Positions 15,733 through 27,244 are shown, numbered from the stretch's first letter. The stretch: 64,000 bases of DNA from Pseudonocardia alni (GCF_002813375.1 NZ_PHUJ01000003.1:2542001-2606000); one strand, 5' to 3'. Notes: generated from the letters alone by a model not told the origin. Translations and numbers: made by a program.

Positions 15733-16338
15733 CTACTTCGAGTAGAACTCGACGATGAGCTGCTCGGTGACCTGGGTGTCGATCTGAGCGCGCTCGGGCA
15801 GCTGGTGGACCAGGATCCGCAGGGTCGACGGGACGACCTGCAGCCACGCCGGGACCGGGCGGTCGCCCTGGGTCTCCTTGGCGATGACGAACGGGTCGGT
15901 GTTCCGCGACTTGTCCTTGACGTCGATGATGTCGTAGCGCGACACCCGGTAGCTGGGGATGTCGACCTTCTTCCCGTTGACCAGGAAGTGGCCGTGGTTC
16001 ACCAGCTGACGGGCCATGCGCCGGGTGCGGGCGAGGCCCGCGCGGTACACGACGTTGTCGAGGCGCGACTCGAGGATCTGCAGCAGCTCGTCGCCGGTCT
16101 TGCCCTCGCGACGGTGCGCTTCCTCGTAGTAGGCGCGGAGCTGCTTCTCCTGCAGGCCGTAGCCGAAGCGGGCCTTCTGCTTCTCCTGCAGCTGCAGGAG
16201 GTACTCGGTCTCCTTGATCCGGATCCGGCCGTGCTGGCCGGGCGGGTAGGGACGACGCTCGAACGCCTGGTCGCCGCCGACGAGGTCGGTCTTCAGTCGG
16301 CGGGACTTGCGGGTCATGGGGCCGGTGTAGCGAGCCAT
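15733..16338 (-). CDS. rpsD: 30S ribosomal protein S4
   Basis: Primary 16S rRNA binder that nucleates 30S assembly. 201 residues, ATG 16338 after GGGAGA. It starts MARYTGPMTRKSRR. The S4 RNA-binding motif is RLDNVVYRAGLARTRRMARQ, then VNGKKVDIPSYRV. It lacks the N-terminal zinc-binding cysteines of the C+ form. It lies 17 bases downstream of rpsK; in other bacteria S4 autoregulates this operon. Confidence 0.98.
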   Translation of the reverse strand: MARYTGPMTRKSRRLKTDLVGGDQAFERRPYPPGQHGRIRIKETEYLLQLQEKQKARFGYGLQEKQLRAYYEEAHRREGKTGDELLQILESRLDNVVYRAGLARTRRMARQLVNHGHFLVNGKKVDIPSYRVSRYDIIDVKDKSRNTDPFVIAKETQGDRPVPAWLQVVPSTLRILVHQLPERAQIDTQVTEQLIVEFYSK

Positions 16339-16355
16339 GGTGGTTCTCCCTTCCC

Positions 16356-16763
16356 CTAGACCCGGCGCCGCTTGGGCGGACGGCAGCCGTTGTGCGGCTG
16401 CGGGGTCACGTCGGAGATCGTGCCGACCTCGAGGCCGGCCGCCTGCAGCGAACGGATCGCCGTCTCACGTCCGGAGCCGGGGCCCTTGACGAAGACGTCG
16501 CACTTCTTCATGCCGTGGTCCATCGCCTTGCGGGCGGCGTTCTCGGCGGCGAGCTGCGCGGCGAACGGCGTCGACTTCCGGGAGCCCTTCAGGCCGACGT
16601 GCCCGGACGAGGCCCAGGCGATGACGGCACCGGTCGGGTCGGTGATCGACACGATCGTGTTGTTGAACGTGGACTTGATGTGGGCGTGACCGTGCGCGAC
16701 GTTCTTCTTCTCGCGACGGCGGACCTTCTTGGGTCCGGCACCCTGACGTGCGCGGGGCGGCAT
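16356..16763 (-). CDS. rpsK: 30S ribosomal protein S11
   Basis: Platform protein of the 30S subunit. 135 residues; a basic N-terminus ([20 protein letters not shown]) precedes the conserved [18 protein letters not shown] and the C-terminal [18 protein letters not shown]. The ATG overlaps the rpsM stop by one base (TAATG). Confidence 0.98.
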   Translation of the reverse strand: MPPRARQGAGPKKVRRREKKNVAHGHAHIKSTFNNTIVSITDPTGAVIAWASSGHVGLKGSRKSTPFAAQLAAENAARKAMDHGMKKCDVFVKGPGSGRETAIRSLQAAGLEVGTISDVTPQPHNGCRPPKRRRV

Positions 16764-17143
16764 TACTTCTTACCTGCCTTCTTCTTACCGGCGACGGTCT
16801 TCTTCGGGCCCTTGCGGCCGCGCGCGTTGGTCTTCGTGCGCTGGCCGCGGACCGGAAGGCCGCGACGGTGACGGATGCCCTGGTACGAACCGATCTCGAT
16901 CTTCCGGCGGATGTCCGCCTGGATCTCACGGCGCAGGTCACCCTCGACCTGCAGGTTCGCCTCGATGTACTCGCGGAGCTTGCTGACGTCCTCGTCGGTC
17001 AGGTCCTTCGACCGGAGGTCGGGGCTCAGCGCGGTGGCCTCGAGGATCTCCTTGGACCGGGTACGTCCGACCCCGAAGATGTAGGTGAGCGCGATCTCCA
17101 ACCGCTTTTCGCGGGGGAGGTCGACGCCGGCAACACGTGCCAT
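16763..17143 (-). CDS. rpsM: 30S ribosomal protein S13
   Basis: Head protein contacting the P-site tRNA and the inter-subunit bridge B1. 126 residues. It starts [20 protein letters not shown], with helix-hairpin-helix [15 protein letters not shown] and a basic tail ([20 protein letters not shown]) that reaches tRNA. Confidence 0.98.
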   Translation of the reverse strand: MARVAGVDLPREKRLEIALTYIFGVGRTRSKEILEATALSPDLRSKDLTDEDVSKLREYIEANLQVEGDLRREIQADIRRKIEIGSYQGIRHRRGLPVRGQRTKTNARGRKGPKKTVAGKKKAGKK

Positions 17144-17240
17144 GCGGCGTGGTCTCCTTGTTGTCGTCCCAGGTCTTCCCGATGCCCGTCCCGTTCCGCC
17201 GCTGAGCTGAGCGGGCCCCGGCCTGGTTCCGGGGGTACTA

Positions 17241-17301
17241 CCGGGCCCGTGTGGCCCGGCAGGTGCATCGGGGGCTTCTGCTGCGCGATCAGAGGATCGC
17301 G
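17241..17301 (-). other. Two hairpins in the rpmJ-rpsM spacer
   Basis: CCGGGCC / GGCCCGG (17241-17259, 5-base loop) and CGCGATC / GATCGCG (17284-17301, AGAG loop) lie in the 174-base gap between rpmJ and rpsM. The spacing is large for this operon, and the structures may mark a processing site or an internal promoter region. No clear -35/-10 pair was found. Confidence 0.35.
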
Positions 17302-17317
17302 ACCGGTACCGCTCTGC

Positions 17318-17431
17318 TCAGCCCTGGCGCTGCTTGTGGCGCAGGTTCGAGCAGATCACGATGATCCGGCCGTGACGGCGGATCACCTGGCACTTGTCGC
17401 AGATCTTCTTGACGCTCGGCTTGACCTTCAC
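17318..17431 (-). CDS. rpmJ: 50S ribosomal protein L36 (zinc-binding form)
   Basis: 37 residues, GTG 17431: [14 protein letters not shown], then [20 protein letters not shown]. The C11/C14/C27/H32 zinc ligands are all present (C+ form). It lies 61 bases downstream of infA, the usual infA-rpmJ-rpsM order. Confidence 0.95.
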   Translation of the reverse strand: MKVKPSVKKICDKCQVIRRHGRIIVICSNLRHKQRQG

Positions 17432-17492
17432 GTCGTCTGCCTCTGTGTGTCGTTCGTGTGGGTCTCGCGACCGACCGTGGTGGAGCTGGTCG

Positions 17493-17714
17493 TCACTTGT
17501 AGCGGTAGACGATGCGGCCGCGGCTGAGGTCGTAGGGCGACAGCTCGACGACCACCCGGTCCTCCGGAAGGATCCGGATGTAGTGCTGGCGCATCTTCCC
17601 GCTGATGTGCGCGAGTACCCGGTGGCCGTTCTCCAGCTCCACCCGGAACATCGCGTTCGGCAGGGGTTCGACGACCCGGCCCTCGACCTCGATCGCCCCG
17701 TCCTTCTTGGCCAT
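17493..17714 (-). CDS. infA: Translation initiation factor IF-1
   Basis: Binds the 30S A site during initiation. 73 residues with the OB-fold sequence [23 protein letters not shown] and the end [12 protein letters not shown] 17714 has GGAGG upstream. First gene of the infA-rpmJ-rpsM-K-D-rpoA-rplQ transcript. Confidence 0.98.
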   Translation of the reverse strand: MAKKDGAIEVEGRVVEPLPNAMFRVELENGHRVLAHISGKMRQHYIRILPEDRVVVELSPYDLSRGRIVYRYK

Positions 17715-17862
17715 GTCCTCCGCTATCCGTGACAGGTGTCGGTTGCCCCGGTCGACAGCGGTGCCGACGACCGGTTCGGCGCGCGCGGACGGAGCCGGAC
17801 CGGGAACACTGTGGGATACACGGAGCACACGGAGCGGACGTCACAGGACGCGCCGATGGTCC

Positions 17863-17892
17863 AGTGTACGGAGGCCGTATGAGGCCGGTGCA
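17863..17892 (-). promoter_or_regulatory. Possible promoter upstream of infA
   Basis: Weak -35 TGCACC (17887-17892), 18-base spacer, -10 TACACT (17863-17868), reading toward infA about 150 bases downstream. It sits in the 286-base gap between map and infA, where a promoter is expected. The -35 is poor. Confidence 0.3.
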
Positions 17893-18000
17893 GGCGGGGG
17901 TGACGGGCGTGGTAGACGCCCGGGAGGGCGACGGTAACGGACCGGCCCGGCCACCGACCAGTACCCGCGCGGAGCGCGTCGGGCACCGGAGGCGCGGGGC

Positions 18001-18846
18001 TCAGGCGCCGGGGCGGTCCGGTGCGCCGGCGGGCGCGGTCAGCAGCCACGGCCCGTCCTCGGTGACGGCGACGGTGTGCTCCCAGTGCACGGCCCGGCCG
18101 CCCGCCGCGGTGACGACCGTCCAGCCGTCCTCGAGCTCCAGGGTGTCCGGGTCCCCCGCGACGAGCATCGGCTCGACGGCCAGGGCCATGCCCGGGCGGA
18201 GCCGCGGCCCCTTGCCCGGCTCGCCGTGGTTGGGCAGGAACGGGTCCATGTGCATGGACGTGCCGATGCCGTGCCCGCCGTACTCGGCGACGATCCCGTA
18301 GTCGGCGCGGTCGGCCAGCGCCGCGGACCGGCACGCCTCCTGGATGGCGTACGAGACGTCGGTCAGCCGGGCCCCGTCGCGGACGGCGAGGATCCCCGCC
18401 TCCATCGCGCCACGGCAGGCCGCGGACAGGGCGAGGTCCTCCGGCGACACGTCCCCGACGGCGATGGTCACCGCGGAGTCGCCGTGCCAGCCCTCGACGA
18501 TCGCACCGCAGTCCACCGAGATCAGGTCGCCCTCGGCGAGCACCTGCTTCGGCGACGGGATGCCGTGCACGATCTGCTCGTTCACCGAGGCGCAGATGCT
18601 CGCCGGGAAACCGTGGTAGCCGAGGAACGAGGGAACACCGTTGCCGTCGCGGATCGTCTGCTCGGCGAGCGCGTCGAGCTCCGCCGTGCTGACACCGGGC
18701 TTCGCGTGCTCGGTGACCGCGGCCAGCGTGGCCGCGACCAGCGCGCCCGCCACCCGCATCGCCTCGAGCTGACCGTGGGTCTTGAGCTCGATGTCCCGCC
18801 CCCGGTAGCGGGCGATGGCCCCGCGGATGCCGCCGCGACCGTTCAT
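18001..18846 (-). CDS. map: Methionine aminopeptidase, type I
   Basis: Removes the N-terminal Met from nascent proteins. 281 residues in the pita-bread fold with the five metal ligands in order: Asp in ISVDCGA, Asp in GWHGDSAVT, His in GGHGIGTSMHMDP, Glu in AVEPML and Glu in EHTVAVTE. There is no N-terminal zinc-finger or SH3-binding extension. Forms the usual secY-adk-map series, 56 bases after adk. Confidence 0.96.
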   Translation of the reverse strand: MNGRGGIRGAIARYRGRDIELKTHGQLEAMRVAGALVAATLAAVTEHAKPGVSTAELDALAEQTIRDGNGVPSFLGYHGFPASICASVNEQIVHGIPSPKQVLAEGDLISVDCGAIVEGWHGDSAVTIAVGDVSPEDLALSAACRGAMEAGILAVRDGARLTDVSYAIQEACRSAALADRADYGIVAEYGGHGIGTSMHMDPFLPNHGEPGKGPRLRPGMALAVEPMLVAGDPDTLELEDGWTVVTAAGGRAVHWEHTVAVTEDGPWLLTAPAGAPDRPGA

Positions 18847-18902
18847 GTGTCCGTCCCTCGGTTCCCCGCCGTGGCGCCGGTGGTGCCGGCGCCGACCGGG
18901 TC

Positions 18903-19457
18903 TCAGCCGTTGCGGTTGTGCAGCGCCGAGAAGACCCGGTCGGTGATCTCGTCGATCTCGCCGACGGCGTCGATCGTGACCAGCCGGTCACGGTAGTGGT
19001 CCAGCAGCGGAGCGGTCTCCTCGCGGTAGACCCGCTGCCGGTTGCGGATGGTGTCCTCGTTGTCGTCGCTGCGGCCGCGGCCGAGCAGCCGCTGCACGAC
19101 GACCTCGTCGTCGACGTCGAACTGGACGACGGCGTCGAGCTCCAGGCCCTTGTCGGACAGGATCTCGGAGAGGGAGCCCGCCTGGGCCACGTTGCGTGGG
19201 AAGCCGTCGAGGATGAAGCCGCCTCCCGTGTCGGCGTCGCCGAGCCGGTCGCGCACCATCCCGACGGTCACCTCGTCGGGGACGAGGTCCCCGGCGTCCA
19301 TGTAGCGCTTCGCCTCACGACCGAGCACGGTCTCGTCACGCAGGTTCGCCCGGAACAGGTCCCCGGTCGAGATGTGCGGGACGTCGAGCCGCTTGGCCAT
19401 CTGCTCAGCCTGGGTCCCCTTGCCGGCACCGGGCGGTCCCACCAGAACGAGTCGCAC
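18903..19457 (-). CDS. adk: Adenylate kinase (short type)
   Basis: Interconverts ATP, ADP and AMP. 184 residues; P-loop GPPGAGKGTQAE, AMP-binding ISTGDLFR, and GFPRNVAQA. The lid is short (RGRSDDNEDTIRNR) and lacks zinc cysteines, as in actinobacterial Adk. GTG 19457 has AGGAGG 9 bases upstream, which decides the start; upstream in-frame codons are not conserved. Confidence 0.97.
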   Translation of the reverse strand: MRLVLVGPPGAGKGTQAEQMAKRLDVPHISTGDLFRANLRDETVLGREAKRYMDAGDLVPDEVTVGMVRDRLGDADTGGGFILDGFPRNVAQAGSLSEILSDKGLELDAVVQFDVDDEVVVQRLLGRGRSDDNEDTIRNRQRVYREETAPLLDHYRDRLVTIDAVGEIDEITDRVFSALHNRNG

Positions 19458-19586
19458 GAGACCCGACCTCCTGAAGTCTTGTCGTCCATGGCGCCGGCGT
19501 CCTCGCCGGCACACGGTGCCCGAGGCACCACGATCGGGGCCGGGGGCCCCGCACCGGGGTTCCCGCTCGGCCACGTTCCGGCGAGC

Positions 19587-20897
<1,311 letters not shown>

Positions 20898-21177
20898 TCG
20901 GTGATCCTCCTACGACGTCGGCGGCCCGACACCGCCTGCGCCGGCCCCTGAGGGGTCGGCCGGGTTGGTCGACGCGCGTTCCGCGCCTCGCGGGACACCC
21001 GGGCCGGTGTGTACCGGCGGGGGCTGCGCGCCTCGAGGCGCGCCAGGTAATCGGTGGACACTCGGTCCGGACGTGACTGTAACAGCGGCCCGGAAACGCC
21101 TCGGCGCCGCCCACGGGCCCGGTCCACCTGGGGTGGAGCGGGCGCCACGGACGGCGCCGGGGGACGTGCGGTGGGGC

Positions 21178-21639
21178 CTACAGCTCGGAGACCGAGCCGC
21201 CGGCCGCCGAGATCTTCTCGCGCGCGGACGCGGAGAACTTGTGGGCCTTCACGGTCAGGGCGACGCCCGAGAGCTCGCCCTCGCCGAGGACCTTCACGAG
21301 CTGGTTCTTGCGAACCGCGCCCGCCTCGACCAGCTCGGCCGGACCGATCTCGCCGCCCTTCGGGAACAGGGTGGCCAGCTCGCCGACGTTCACGACCTGG
21401 TACTCGACCTTGAAGCGGTTCTTGAAGCCCTTGAGCTTCGGGAGCCGCATGTGCAGCGGCATCTGCCCGCCCTCGAAGCGCGGGGACACCGTCTTGCGGG
21501 CCTTGGTGCCCTTGGTACCGCGACCGGCGGTCTTGCCCTTCGAGCCCTCACCGCGACCCACACGGGTCCGCGCCTTCTTCGAGCCCGGGGCCGGCCGCAG
21601 GTCGTGGAGCTTGATGACGGAGTTCTCGTTCTCGCTCAC
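21178..21639 (-). CDS. rplO: 50S ribosomal protein L15
   Basis: 153 residues; [40 protein letters not shown] and [10 protein letters not shown] are the L15 hallmarks. The GTG start overlaps the rpmD stop by 4 bases. Last gene of the spc group before secY. Confidence 0.98.
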   Translation of the reverse strand: MSENENSVIKLHDLRPAPGSKKARTRVGRGEGSKGKTAGRGTKGTKARKTVSPRFEGGQMPLHMRLPKLKGFKNRFKVEYQVVNVGELATLFPKGGEIGPAELVEAGAVRKNQLVKVLGEGELSGVALTVKAHKFSASAREKISAAGGSVSEL

Positions 21640-21821
21640 GACTGCACCTCCTCCACGGTCACGAGGTGGCGCACGGTGTGGACGTAACCGCGGGTCTGCG
21701 GGTCCGCCTCACGCACCACCGACTGCCGGATCTTGCGCAGGCCGAGCGAGCGCAGCGTGTCGCGCTGGTTCTGCTTGCAGCCGATCCGGCTCTTCACCTG
21801 GGTGATCTTCCACGTGGCCAT
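21636..21821 (-). CDS. rpmD: 50S ribosomal protein L30
   Basis: 61 residues, ATG 21821: [20 protein letters not shown] and [20 protein letters not shown] match L30. It lies 5 bases after rpsE and overlaps rplO by 4. Confidence 0.97.
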   Translation of the reverse strand: MATWKITQVKSRIGCKQNQRDTLRSLGLRKIRQSVVREADPQTRGYVHTVRHLVTVEEVQS

Positions 21822-21826
21822 GTCGC

Positions 21827-22462
21827 TCACACCTTCGCCGCGTCGGCCTCGGCGCGCTGGCGCATCATGCTCGCCGGGGCGACGTCCTCCAGCGGCAGGC
21901 CGCGGCGGGCCGCGACCTCCTCCGGACGCTGCACCGACTTCAGCGCCGCCACCGTGGCGTGCACGATGTTGATGGCGTTGTCGGAGCCGAGGGACTTGGA
22001 CAGGATGTCCGAGATCCCCGCGCACTCCAGCACCGCGCGGACCGGGCCGCCGGCGATGACACCGGTACCCGGGGAGGCCGGGCGCAGCATGACGACGCCG
22101 GCGGCGGCCTCACCCTGCACGCGGTGCACGATCGTGCCGCCGATGCGGGGGACGCGGAAGAAGTTCTTCTTCGCCTCCTCCACGCCCTTGGCAATCGCGG
22201 CCGGCACCTCCTTGGCCTTGCCGTAGCCGACGCCCACCAGGCCGTCACCGTCGCCGACGATCATCAGCGCGGTGAAGCTGAACCGGCGGCCGCCCTTGAC
22301 GACCTTGGCCACGCGGTTGATCGTGACCAGCCGCTCGATGTACGGGGTCTTGTCCTGGGCCGCCCCGCCACGGCCACCGTCCCGGCGGTCCCGGTTGTTG
22401 CGGTTGTCGTTCCCACCGCTACCACCCGGGGCTCCGCCGTCACGCCGCGTACGTCCCGGCAT
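21827..22462 (-). CDS. rpsE: 30S ribosomal protein S5
   Basis: Controls decoding fidelity with S4 and S12. 211 residues: a flexible Gly/Asn/Arg-rich N-terminal extension (about 1-38), the dsRNA-binding S5 domain ([20 protein letters not shown]), and the C-terminal domain with [20 protein letters not shown]. The loop VKGGRRFSF carries wild-type-like residues at the spectinomycin loop. Confidence 0.98.
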   Translation of the reverse strand: MPGRTRRDGGAPGGSGGNDNRNNRDRRDGGRGGAAQDKTPYIERLVTINRVAKVVKGGRRFSFTALMIVGDGDGLVGVGYGKAKEVPAAIAKGVEEAKKNFFRVPRIGGTIVHRVQGEAAAGVVMLRPASPGTGVIAGGPVRAVLECAGISDILSKSLGSDNAINIVHATVAALKSVQRPEEVAARRGLPLEDVAPASMMRQRAEADAAKV

Positions 22463-22496
22463 CAGACAGTCCCTTCGATCTTCTCGGTCTGGTTCA

Positions 22497-22910
22497 TCAG
22501 AACTCCAGGCCTCCCTCGCGGGCGGCGTCGGCCAGGGCCGCGATGCGGCCGTGGTAGGCCAGCCCGCCGCGGTCGAACACGACCGCGGAGATGCCCGCCT
22601 CCTTGGCCTTGGCGGCGATGATCTCGCCGACCTTGGCCGCCTTGGCCTTCTTGTCGCCGTCGAGGCCTCGGACCTCGGTGTCCAGCGAGGACGCGAAGGC
22701 CAGCGTGTGGCCGGCCAGGTCGTCGATCAGCTGGACGGTGATGTGCCGCGAGGAGCGGTTGACCGCCAGCCGCGGACGCACCGGCGTCCCGGAGATCTTC
22801 TTCCGGAGCCGGGCGTGCCGGCGGATGCGCGAGTCGCGGCGCTTGCGCGCCACCTGGGACGCCATCCGGCGGCGGGCGGAACCCGACACCGTCTCGTTCG
22901 TCTCGGCCAT
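22497..22910 (-). CDS. rplR: 50S ribosomal protein L18
   Basis: Binds 5S rRNA. 137 residues from ATG 22910, which overlaps the rplF stop by one base (TGATG); a GTG directly upstream (22913) is an alternative. Core: [20 protein letters not shown], then [20 protein letters not shown]. Confidence 0.97.
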   Translation of the reverse strand: MAETNETVSGSARRRMASQVARKRRDSRIRRHARLRKKISGTPVRPRLAVNRSSRHITVQLIDDLAGHTLAFASSLDTEVRGLDGDKKAKAAKVGEIIAAKAKEAGISAVVFDRGGLAYHGRIAALADAAREGGLEF

Positions 22911-23449
22911 CACTTACCCGTCTTTCCGACCTTGCGGCGGACCTGCTCGCCGGCGTACCGCACACCCTTGCCCTTGTACGGGTCGGGGCGGCGCAGCTTC
23001 CGGATGTTGGCAGCGGTCTCGCCGACCAGCTGCTTGTCGATGCCGGAGACCGAGAACCGGGTCGGCGACTCGACCGCGAAGGTGATGCCCTCCGCCGGCT
23101 CGATGACGACCGGGTGCGAGTAGCCCAGGGCGAACTCGAGGTTCTGCCCCTTCAGCTGCACGCGGTAACCCACGCCGTGGATCTCCAGCTTCTTCTCGTA
23201 GCCGGCGCTGACGCCGACCACGATGTTGTTGACGAGGGAGCGGGTCAGGCCGTGGTAGGCCCTGGTCTCGCGCTCCTCGTTCGGCCGCTTCACCAGCACC
23301 GTGCCGTCGTCATCGCGCTCGATCGTGATCGGCTCGACGGCGGTGTGCGACAGGGTGCCCTTGGGGCCCTTCGCGGTGACCGTGCGGCCATCGATGGTGA
23401 TCTCCACGCCGGACGGGACGGTGATGGGCAGCTTTCCGATGCGTGACAT
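22910..23449 (-). CDS. rplF: 50S ribosomal protein L6
   Basis: 179 residues with the duplicated L6 fold: [19 protein letters not shown], then the second repeat ending [16 protein letters not shown] and [18 protein letters not shown]. Sits near the GTPase-associated centre. Confidence 0.98.
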   Translation of the reverse strand: MSRIGKLPITVPSGVEITIDGRTVTAKGPKGTLSHTAVEPITIERDDDGTVLVKRPNEERETRAYHGLTRSLVNNIVVGVSAGYEKKLEIHGVGYRVQLKGQNLEFALGYSHPVVIEPAEGITFAVESPTRFSVSGIDKQLVGETAANIRKLRRPDPYKGKGVRYAGEQVRRKVGKTGK

Positions 23450-23466
23450 CGTTCGTTACCCCTCTC

Positions 23467-23865
23467 TCACCAGACGTAGGCGAGGACTTCCCCGCCCACG
23501 CCGCTCCGGTAGGCCTGCTGGTCGGTCATCAGACCCTGAGAGGTCGAGATGATCGCGATGCCGAGGCCACCCAGGACCCGCGGCAGGTTCGTCGACTTCG
23601 CGTACACACGCAGACCGGGCTTGGAGACCCGGCGCAGACCGGCGACGCTGCGCTCGCGGTTGCGGCCGTACTTCAGCTCGACGACCAGGGACTTGCCGAC
23701 CTCGGCGTCCTCGGTGTGATGTGCCGCGATGTAGCCCTCCTTCTGAAGGATCTCCGCAATGGCGACCTTCAGCTTCGAGTGGGGCATCACGACGCGGTCG
23801 TGGTAGGCCGAGTTCGCGTTCCGCAGACGGGTCAACATGTCTGCGATCGGATCGGTCATCGTCAT
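23467..23865 (-). CDS. rpsH: 30S ribosomal protein S8
   Basis: 132 residues from ATG 23865 ([17 protein letters not shown]); ends [21 protein letters not shown]8 is the repressor of the spc operon in E. coli. Here it is preceded by an unusual 121-base spacer with two strong hairpins. Confidence 0.98.
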   Translation of the reverse strand: MTMTDPIADMLTRLRNANSAYHDRVVMPHSKLKVAIAEILQKEGYIAAHHTEDAEVGKSLVVELKYGRNRERSVAGLRRVSKPGLRVYAKSTNLPRVLGGLGIAIISTSQGLMTDQQAYRSGVGGEVLAYVW

Positions 23866-23904
23866 GGTGTCTGTCTCTTTCCCGCCGTGGTTCCTCGTAC
23901 CGGC

Positions 23905-23979
23905 GCGGTGCCCCTGTGCGGGGCACCGCACCGGTGCGGGCCTGCGGCGATCGGATCCGCTGCCCCGCGGACGCGGGGC
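23905..23979 (-). other. Double hairpin between rpsN and rpsH
   Basis: GCGGTGCCCC / GGGGCACCGC (23905-23929, 5-base loop) and GCCCCGC / GCGGGGC (23962-23979, GGAC loop). The second stem extends outward through GATCCG / CGGATC with small internal mismatches. Both lie in the only large spacer inside the spc gene run. Candidate regulatory or processing element. Confidence 0.45.
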
Positions 23980-23986
23980 GGTCGGA

Positions 23987-24172
23987 TCACCAGCTGGACT
24001 TGCTCACACCCGGCAGCTCGCCGGCGTGCGCCATGTCTCGCAGGCACACGCGGCAGAGGCCGAACTTGCGGAACACGGCACGCGGCCGGCCGCACTTGTT
24101 GCAGCGGGTGTAACCCCGCACGGCGAACTTCGGCTTCGCGTTCGCCTTGTTGATGAGCGCCTTCTTCGCCAT
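23987..24172 (-). CDS. rpsN: 30S ribosomal protein S14 type Z (zinc ribbon)
   Basis: 61 residues: [20 protein letters not shown], then the zinc ribbon CNKCGRP...CRVCLRD and the end [13 protein letters not shown]. Short zinc-binding form, located 4 bases after rplE. Confidence 0.98.
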   Translation of the reverse strand: MAKKALINKANAKPKFAVRGYTRCNKCGRPRAVFRKFGLCRVCLRDMAHAGELPGVSKSSW

Positions 24173-24176
24173 TCGC

Positions 24177-24740
24177 TCAGCTCTCCTTGAACGGGAAGCC
24201 CAGGTGGCGCAGCAGCGCCCGGCCCTCGGCGTTCGTGGTCGCGGTGGTCACGACCGTGATGTCCATGCCCCGCGGCCGGTCGATGGAGTCCGGGTCGATC
24301 TCGTGGAACATCGACTGCTCGTTCAGGCCGAACGTGTAGTTGCCACGCCCGTCGAACTGGTTGCCCTCGAGGCCGCGGAAGTCGCGGATACGGGGCAGCG
24401 CGATGGTCAGGAGACGGTCGAGGAACTCCCACATCCGGTCGTTGCGGAGGGTCACCTTCGCACCGATCGGCATGCCCTCGCGCAGCTTGAACTGCGCGAT
24501 GGACTTGGTGGCGCGACGCAGCTGCGGCTTCTGGCCGGTGATGGTGGCCAGGTCCCGCAGCGCACCGTCGATCAGCTTCGAGTCGCGGGCGGCGTCACCG
24601 ACACCCATGTTCACCACGACCTTGGTCAGGCCGGGGATCTGCATGACGTTGGTGTAGCCGAACTCCTCGCGGAGCTTGTCGAGGATCTCGTCGCGGTACC
24701 GCTGCTTGAGCCTCGGCGCGGTCTTCTCAGCCGTGGTCAT
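24177..24740 (-). CDS. rplE: 50S ribosomal protein L5
   Basis: Binds 5S rRNA and contacts the P-site tRNA. 187 residues; [40 protein letters not shown] and PRIRDFRGL are diagnostic. It starts 1 base after the rplX stop. Confidence 0.98.
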   Translation of the reverse strand: MTTAEKTAPRLKQRYRDEILDKLREEFGYTNVMQIPGLTKVVVNMGVGDAARDSKLIDGALRDLATITGQKPQLRRATKSIAQFKLREGMPIGAKVTLRNDRMWEFLDRLLTIALPRIRDFRGLEGNQFDGRGNYTFGLNEQSMFHEIDPDSIDRPRGMDITVVTTATTNAEGRALLRHLGFPFKES

Positions 24741-24741
24741 C

Positions 24742-25080
24742 TCAGATCTCCTTCCCGTTGCGCCTGGAGATCCGGACGCGGCGGGTGGTGCCGTCCTCGC
24801 CCTCGACGGCCTTCTTGCCGATACGGGTCGGCTTGCCGTCGGAGTCGCACACCATCACGTTCGAGACGTGGATGGCGGCCTCCTGGGTGACGATCCCGCC
24901 GCTCTCGGCCCCGCGCTGGTTCTGGCTGATCCGGGTGTGCTTCTTGATCCGGTTCACGCCCTCGACCAGCACGCGCTGGCGCTCCGGGTAGGCCGCGATG
25001 ACCTTGCCCCGTGCACCCTTGTCCTTGCCGGCGATCACCAGAACGGTGTCGCCCTTCTTGACCTTCATCTTCGCCTTCAT
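24742..25080 (-). CDS. rplX: 50S ribosomal protein L24
   Basis: Early 50S assembly initiator. 112 residues with the KOW motif [20 protein letters not shown], then [10 protein letters not shown] and [16 protein letters not shown] second Met (MKAKMKV) could serve as start. 1-base gap after rplN. Confidence 0.97.
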   Translation of the reverse strand: MKAKMKVKKGDTVLVIAGKDKGARGKVIAAYPERQRVLVEGVNRIKKHTRISQNQRGAESGGIVTQEAAIHVSNVMVCDSDGKPTRIGKKAVEGEDGTTRRVRISRRNGKEI

Positions 25081-25081
25081 G

Positions 25082-25450
25082 TCAGAGCACCTCCGGGGCC
25101 AGGGAGATGATCCTCATGAACTTGCGGTCGCGCAGCTCGCGCCCGACCGGGCCGAAGATACGGGTCCCCCGAGGTCCGTTGTCCGCCTTGATCAGCACGG
25201 CGGCGTTCTCGTCGAAACGGATGTAGCTGCCGTCGGGACGGCGCTTCTCCTTCTTGGTGCGCACGATGACCGCCTTGACGACGTCACCACGCTTCACGCC
25301 GGCGCCGGGGATGGCCTCCTTGACCGTGGCGACGATGACGTCGCCGATCCCGGCGTAGCGCCGCGCGGAGCCGCCCAGCACCCGGATGCACAGGATCTCC
25401 TTGGCACCGGTGTTGTCGGCGACGCGCAGCCGCGACTCCTGCTGGATCAC
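25082..25450 (-). CDS. rplN: 50S ribosomal protein L14
   Basis: 122 residues from GTG 25450 ([20 protein letters not shown]); ends [15 protein letters not shown]. It forms inter-subunit bridges. First gene of the spc set, 8 bases after rpsQ, with no visible promoter between. Confidence 0.98.
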   Translation of the reverse strand: MIQQESRLRVADNTGAKEILCIRVLGGSARRYAGIGDVIVATVKEAIPGAGVKRGDVVKAVIVRTKKEKRRPDGSYIRFDENAAVLIKADNGPRGTRIFGPVGRELRDRKFMRIISLAPEVL

Positions 25451-25458
25451 TTCGACTC

Positions 25459-25734
25459 CTACTTGGCCTTCTCGAGGATCTCCACCAGCCGCCAGCGCTT
25501 GGTCGCCGACAGCGGACGGGTCTCCATGAGGCGGACACGGTCGCCGATACCGGCGGTGTTCCCCTCGTCGTGCGCCTTGACCTTGCTGGTCCGGCGGATG
25601 ACCTTGCCGTACAGGGGGTGCTTCACCCGGTCCTCGAGGGAGACGACGATCGTCTTCTCCATCTTGTCGGACACGACCAGGCCCTCGCGGACCTTGCGCT
25701 CCCCGCGCTCGTCGTTCTTCTGCTCGTCGCTCAC
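25459..25734 (-). CDS. rpsQ: 30S ribosomal protein S17
   Basis: 91 residues; a hydrophilic N-terminal extension, then [20 protein letters not shown] and the OB-fold end [17 protein letters not shown]. It overlaps rpmC by 4 bases. Confidence 0.98.
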   Translation of the reverse strand: MSDEQKNDERGERKVREGLVVSDKMEKTIVVSLEDRVKHPLYGKVIRRTSKVKAHDEGNTAGIGDRVRLMETRPLSATKRWRLVEILEKAK

Positions 25735-25976
25735 GCCGCGCCCTCGCTCTCGGTCGGTGCGGCGGAAAGGCCGAGCTCACGCTCGCGCATCACGGTGTAG
25801 CACCGCGCGATGTCGTGACGGACGGCCCGCAGCCGCCGGTTGTTGTCCAGCTGCCCGGTGGCCATCTGGAAGCGGAGGTTGAACAGCTCCTCCTTGGCCT
25901 CCCGGACACGCACGACCAGCTCCTCGTCGGAGAGCTCGCGCAGCTCGGCGGCCTTGGTGTTGCCACTGCTCGCCAT
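25731..25976 (-). CDS. rpmC: 50S ribosomal protein L29
   Basis: 81 residues; helical hairpin [20 protein letters not shown] and [20 protein letters not shown]. Near the exit tunnel, where trigger factor and SRP dock. Overlaps rplP by one base and rpsQ by four. Confidence 0.97.
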   Translation of the reverse strand: MASSGNTKAAELRELSDEELVVRVREAKEELFNLRFQMATGQLDNNRRLRAVRHDIARCYTVMRERELGLSAAPTESEGAA

Positions 25977-26395
25977 CAGATGTCACCACCCTCACGGGAC
26001 ACGATCCGGCACTTCATGGGCAGCTTGTGGATCGCACGGGTCAGGGCCTCGTGCGCCACCTCGCGGTTCGGGAAGCTCATCTCGAAGAGCACCCGGCCCG
26101 GCTTGACGTTCGTGACCCACTTCTCGGGCGAACCCTTACCGGAACCCATGCGGACCTCGGCCGGCTTCTTGGTCATCGGGATGTCCGGGAAGACGTTGAT
26201 CCAGATCTTCCCGCCACGACGGATGTGCCGGTTGATCGCGATACGCGCCGACTCGATCTGCCGGTTCGACACGTAGGCCGGCTCCAGCGCCTGGATGCCC
26301 CAGTCGCCGAAGGTGACCGCGGTACCACCGCTGGCCATGCCCTTGCGCTTGGGACGGTGCTGCTTGCGGTGCTTGACCTTGCGTGGGATCAGCAT
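25976..26395 (-). CDS. rplP: 50S ribosomal protein L16
   Basis: 139 residues; [39 protein letters not shown], then [20 protein letters not shown]. Sits by the A-site tRNA. 3 bases after rpsC. Confidence 0.98.
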   Translation of the reverse strand: MLIPRKVKHRKQHRPKRKGMASGGTAVTFGDWGIQALEPAYVSNRQIESARIAINRHIRRGGKIWINVFPDIPMTKKPAEVRMGSGKGSPEKWVTNVKPGRVLFEMSFPNREVAHEALTRAIHKLPMKCRIVSREGGDI

Positions 26396-26398
26396 CGG

Positions 26399-27244
26399 TC
26401 AGCTCTCCCCACCGTTGCTCTGGTTCTCACCGGAGGCCGGGGCCTCGGCGGTCGCCGTCGCGGCGCCGCCGGCCTGGCCCGCGCTCTGCGCGGCACGCCC
26501 GGCCTCGGTGCTGGTCGCAGTGGTGCCCGAGGCACCGGAACGACGCCGGGCCGGACGCTCGCGGCGCGGGCCACGGCCCGGGGCCTCGGCGGCGGCCGGG
26601 ACGCCCTCGCGGCGGCCACCGACGACGTCGCCCTTGTAGATCCAGACCTTCACGCCGATGCGGCCGAAGGAGGTCCGGGCCTCGAACAGGCCGTAGTCGA
26701 TGTCCGCACGCAGCGTGTGCAGCGGGACCCGACCCTCGCGGTAGAACTCCGACCGCGACATCTCGGCACCGCCGAGGCGGCCCGAGCACTGGACCCGGAT
26801 GCCCTTGACCTGCGGGCTGCGCATGGCCGACTGGATGGCCTTGCGCATCGCACGCCGGAAGGCGACCCGGTTCGACAGCTGCTCGGCGACGCCCTGGGCG
26901 ACGAGCTGCGCGTCGGACTCGGAGTTCTTGACCTCGAGGATGTTCAGCTGGACCTGCTTCTTGGTCAGCTTCTCGAGGTTGCCCCGGATCCGGTCGGCCT
27001 CCGCGCCACGACGGCCGATCACGATGCCCGGACGCGCGGTGTGGATGTCCACCCGCACGCGGTCCCGGGTGCGCTCGATCTCGACCTTGGAGATGCCGGC
27101 CCGCTCCATGCCCTTGGAGAGCATGCGGCGGATCTCGACGTCCTCCTTGACGTACTCGGAGTACTGCTTGTCGGCGTACCAGCGCGACTTCCAGTCCGTG
27201 GTGATGCCCAGGCGGAAGCCGTGCGGGTTGATCTTCTGCCCCAT
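26399..27244 (-). CDS. rpsC: 30S ribosomal protein S3
   Basis: mRNA-entry helicase element with S4 and S5. 281 residues: [18 protein letters not shown], the KH domain with [20 protein letters not shown], and the C-terminal domain with [21 protein letters not shown] Pro/Ala/Arg-rich tail of about 60 residues follows. The tail is longer than in E. coli (233 residues) but typical of actinobacteria. ATG overlaps the rplV stop by one base. Confidence 0.98.
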   Translation of the reverse strand: MGQKINPHGFRLGITTDWKSRWYADKQYSEYVKEDVEIRRMLSKGMERAGISKVEIERTRDRVRVDIHTARPGIVIGRRGAEADRIRGNLEKLTKKQVQLNILEVKNSESDAQLVAQGVAEQLSNRVAFRRAMRKAIQSAMRSPQVKGIRVQCSGRLGGAEMSRSEFYREGRVPLHTLRADIDYGLFEARTSFGRIGVKVWIYKGDVVGGRREGVPAAAEAPGRGPRRERPARRRSGASGTTATSTEAGRAAQSAGQAGGAATATAEAPASGENQSNGGES

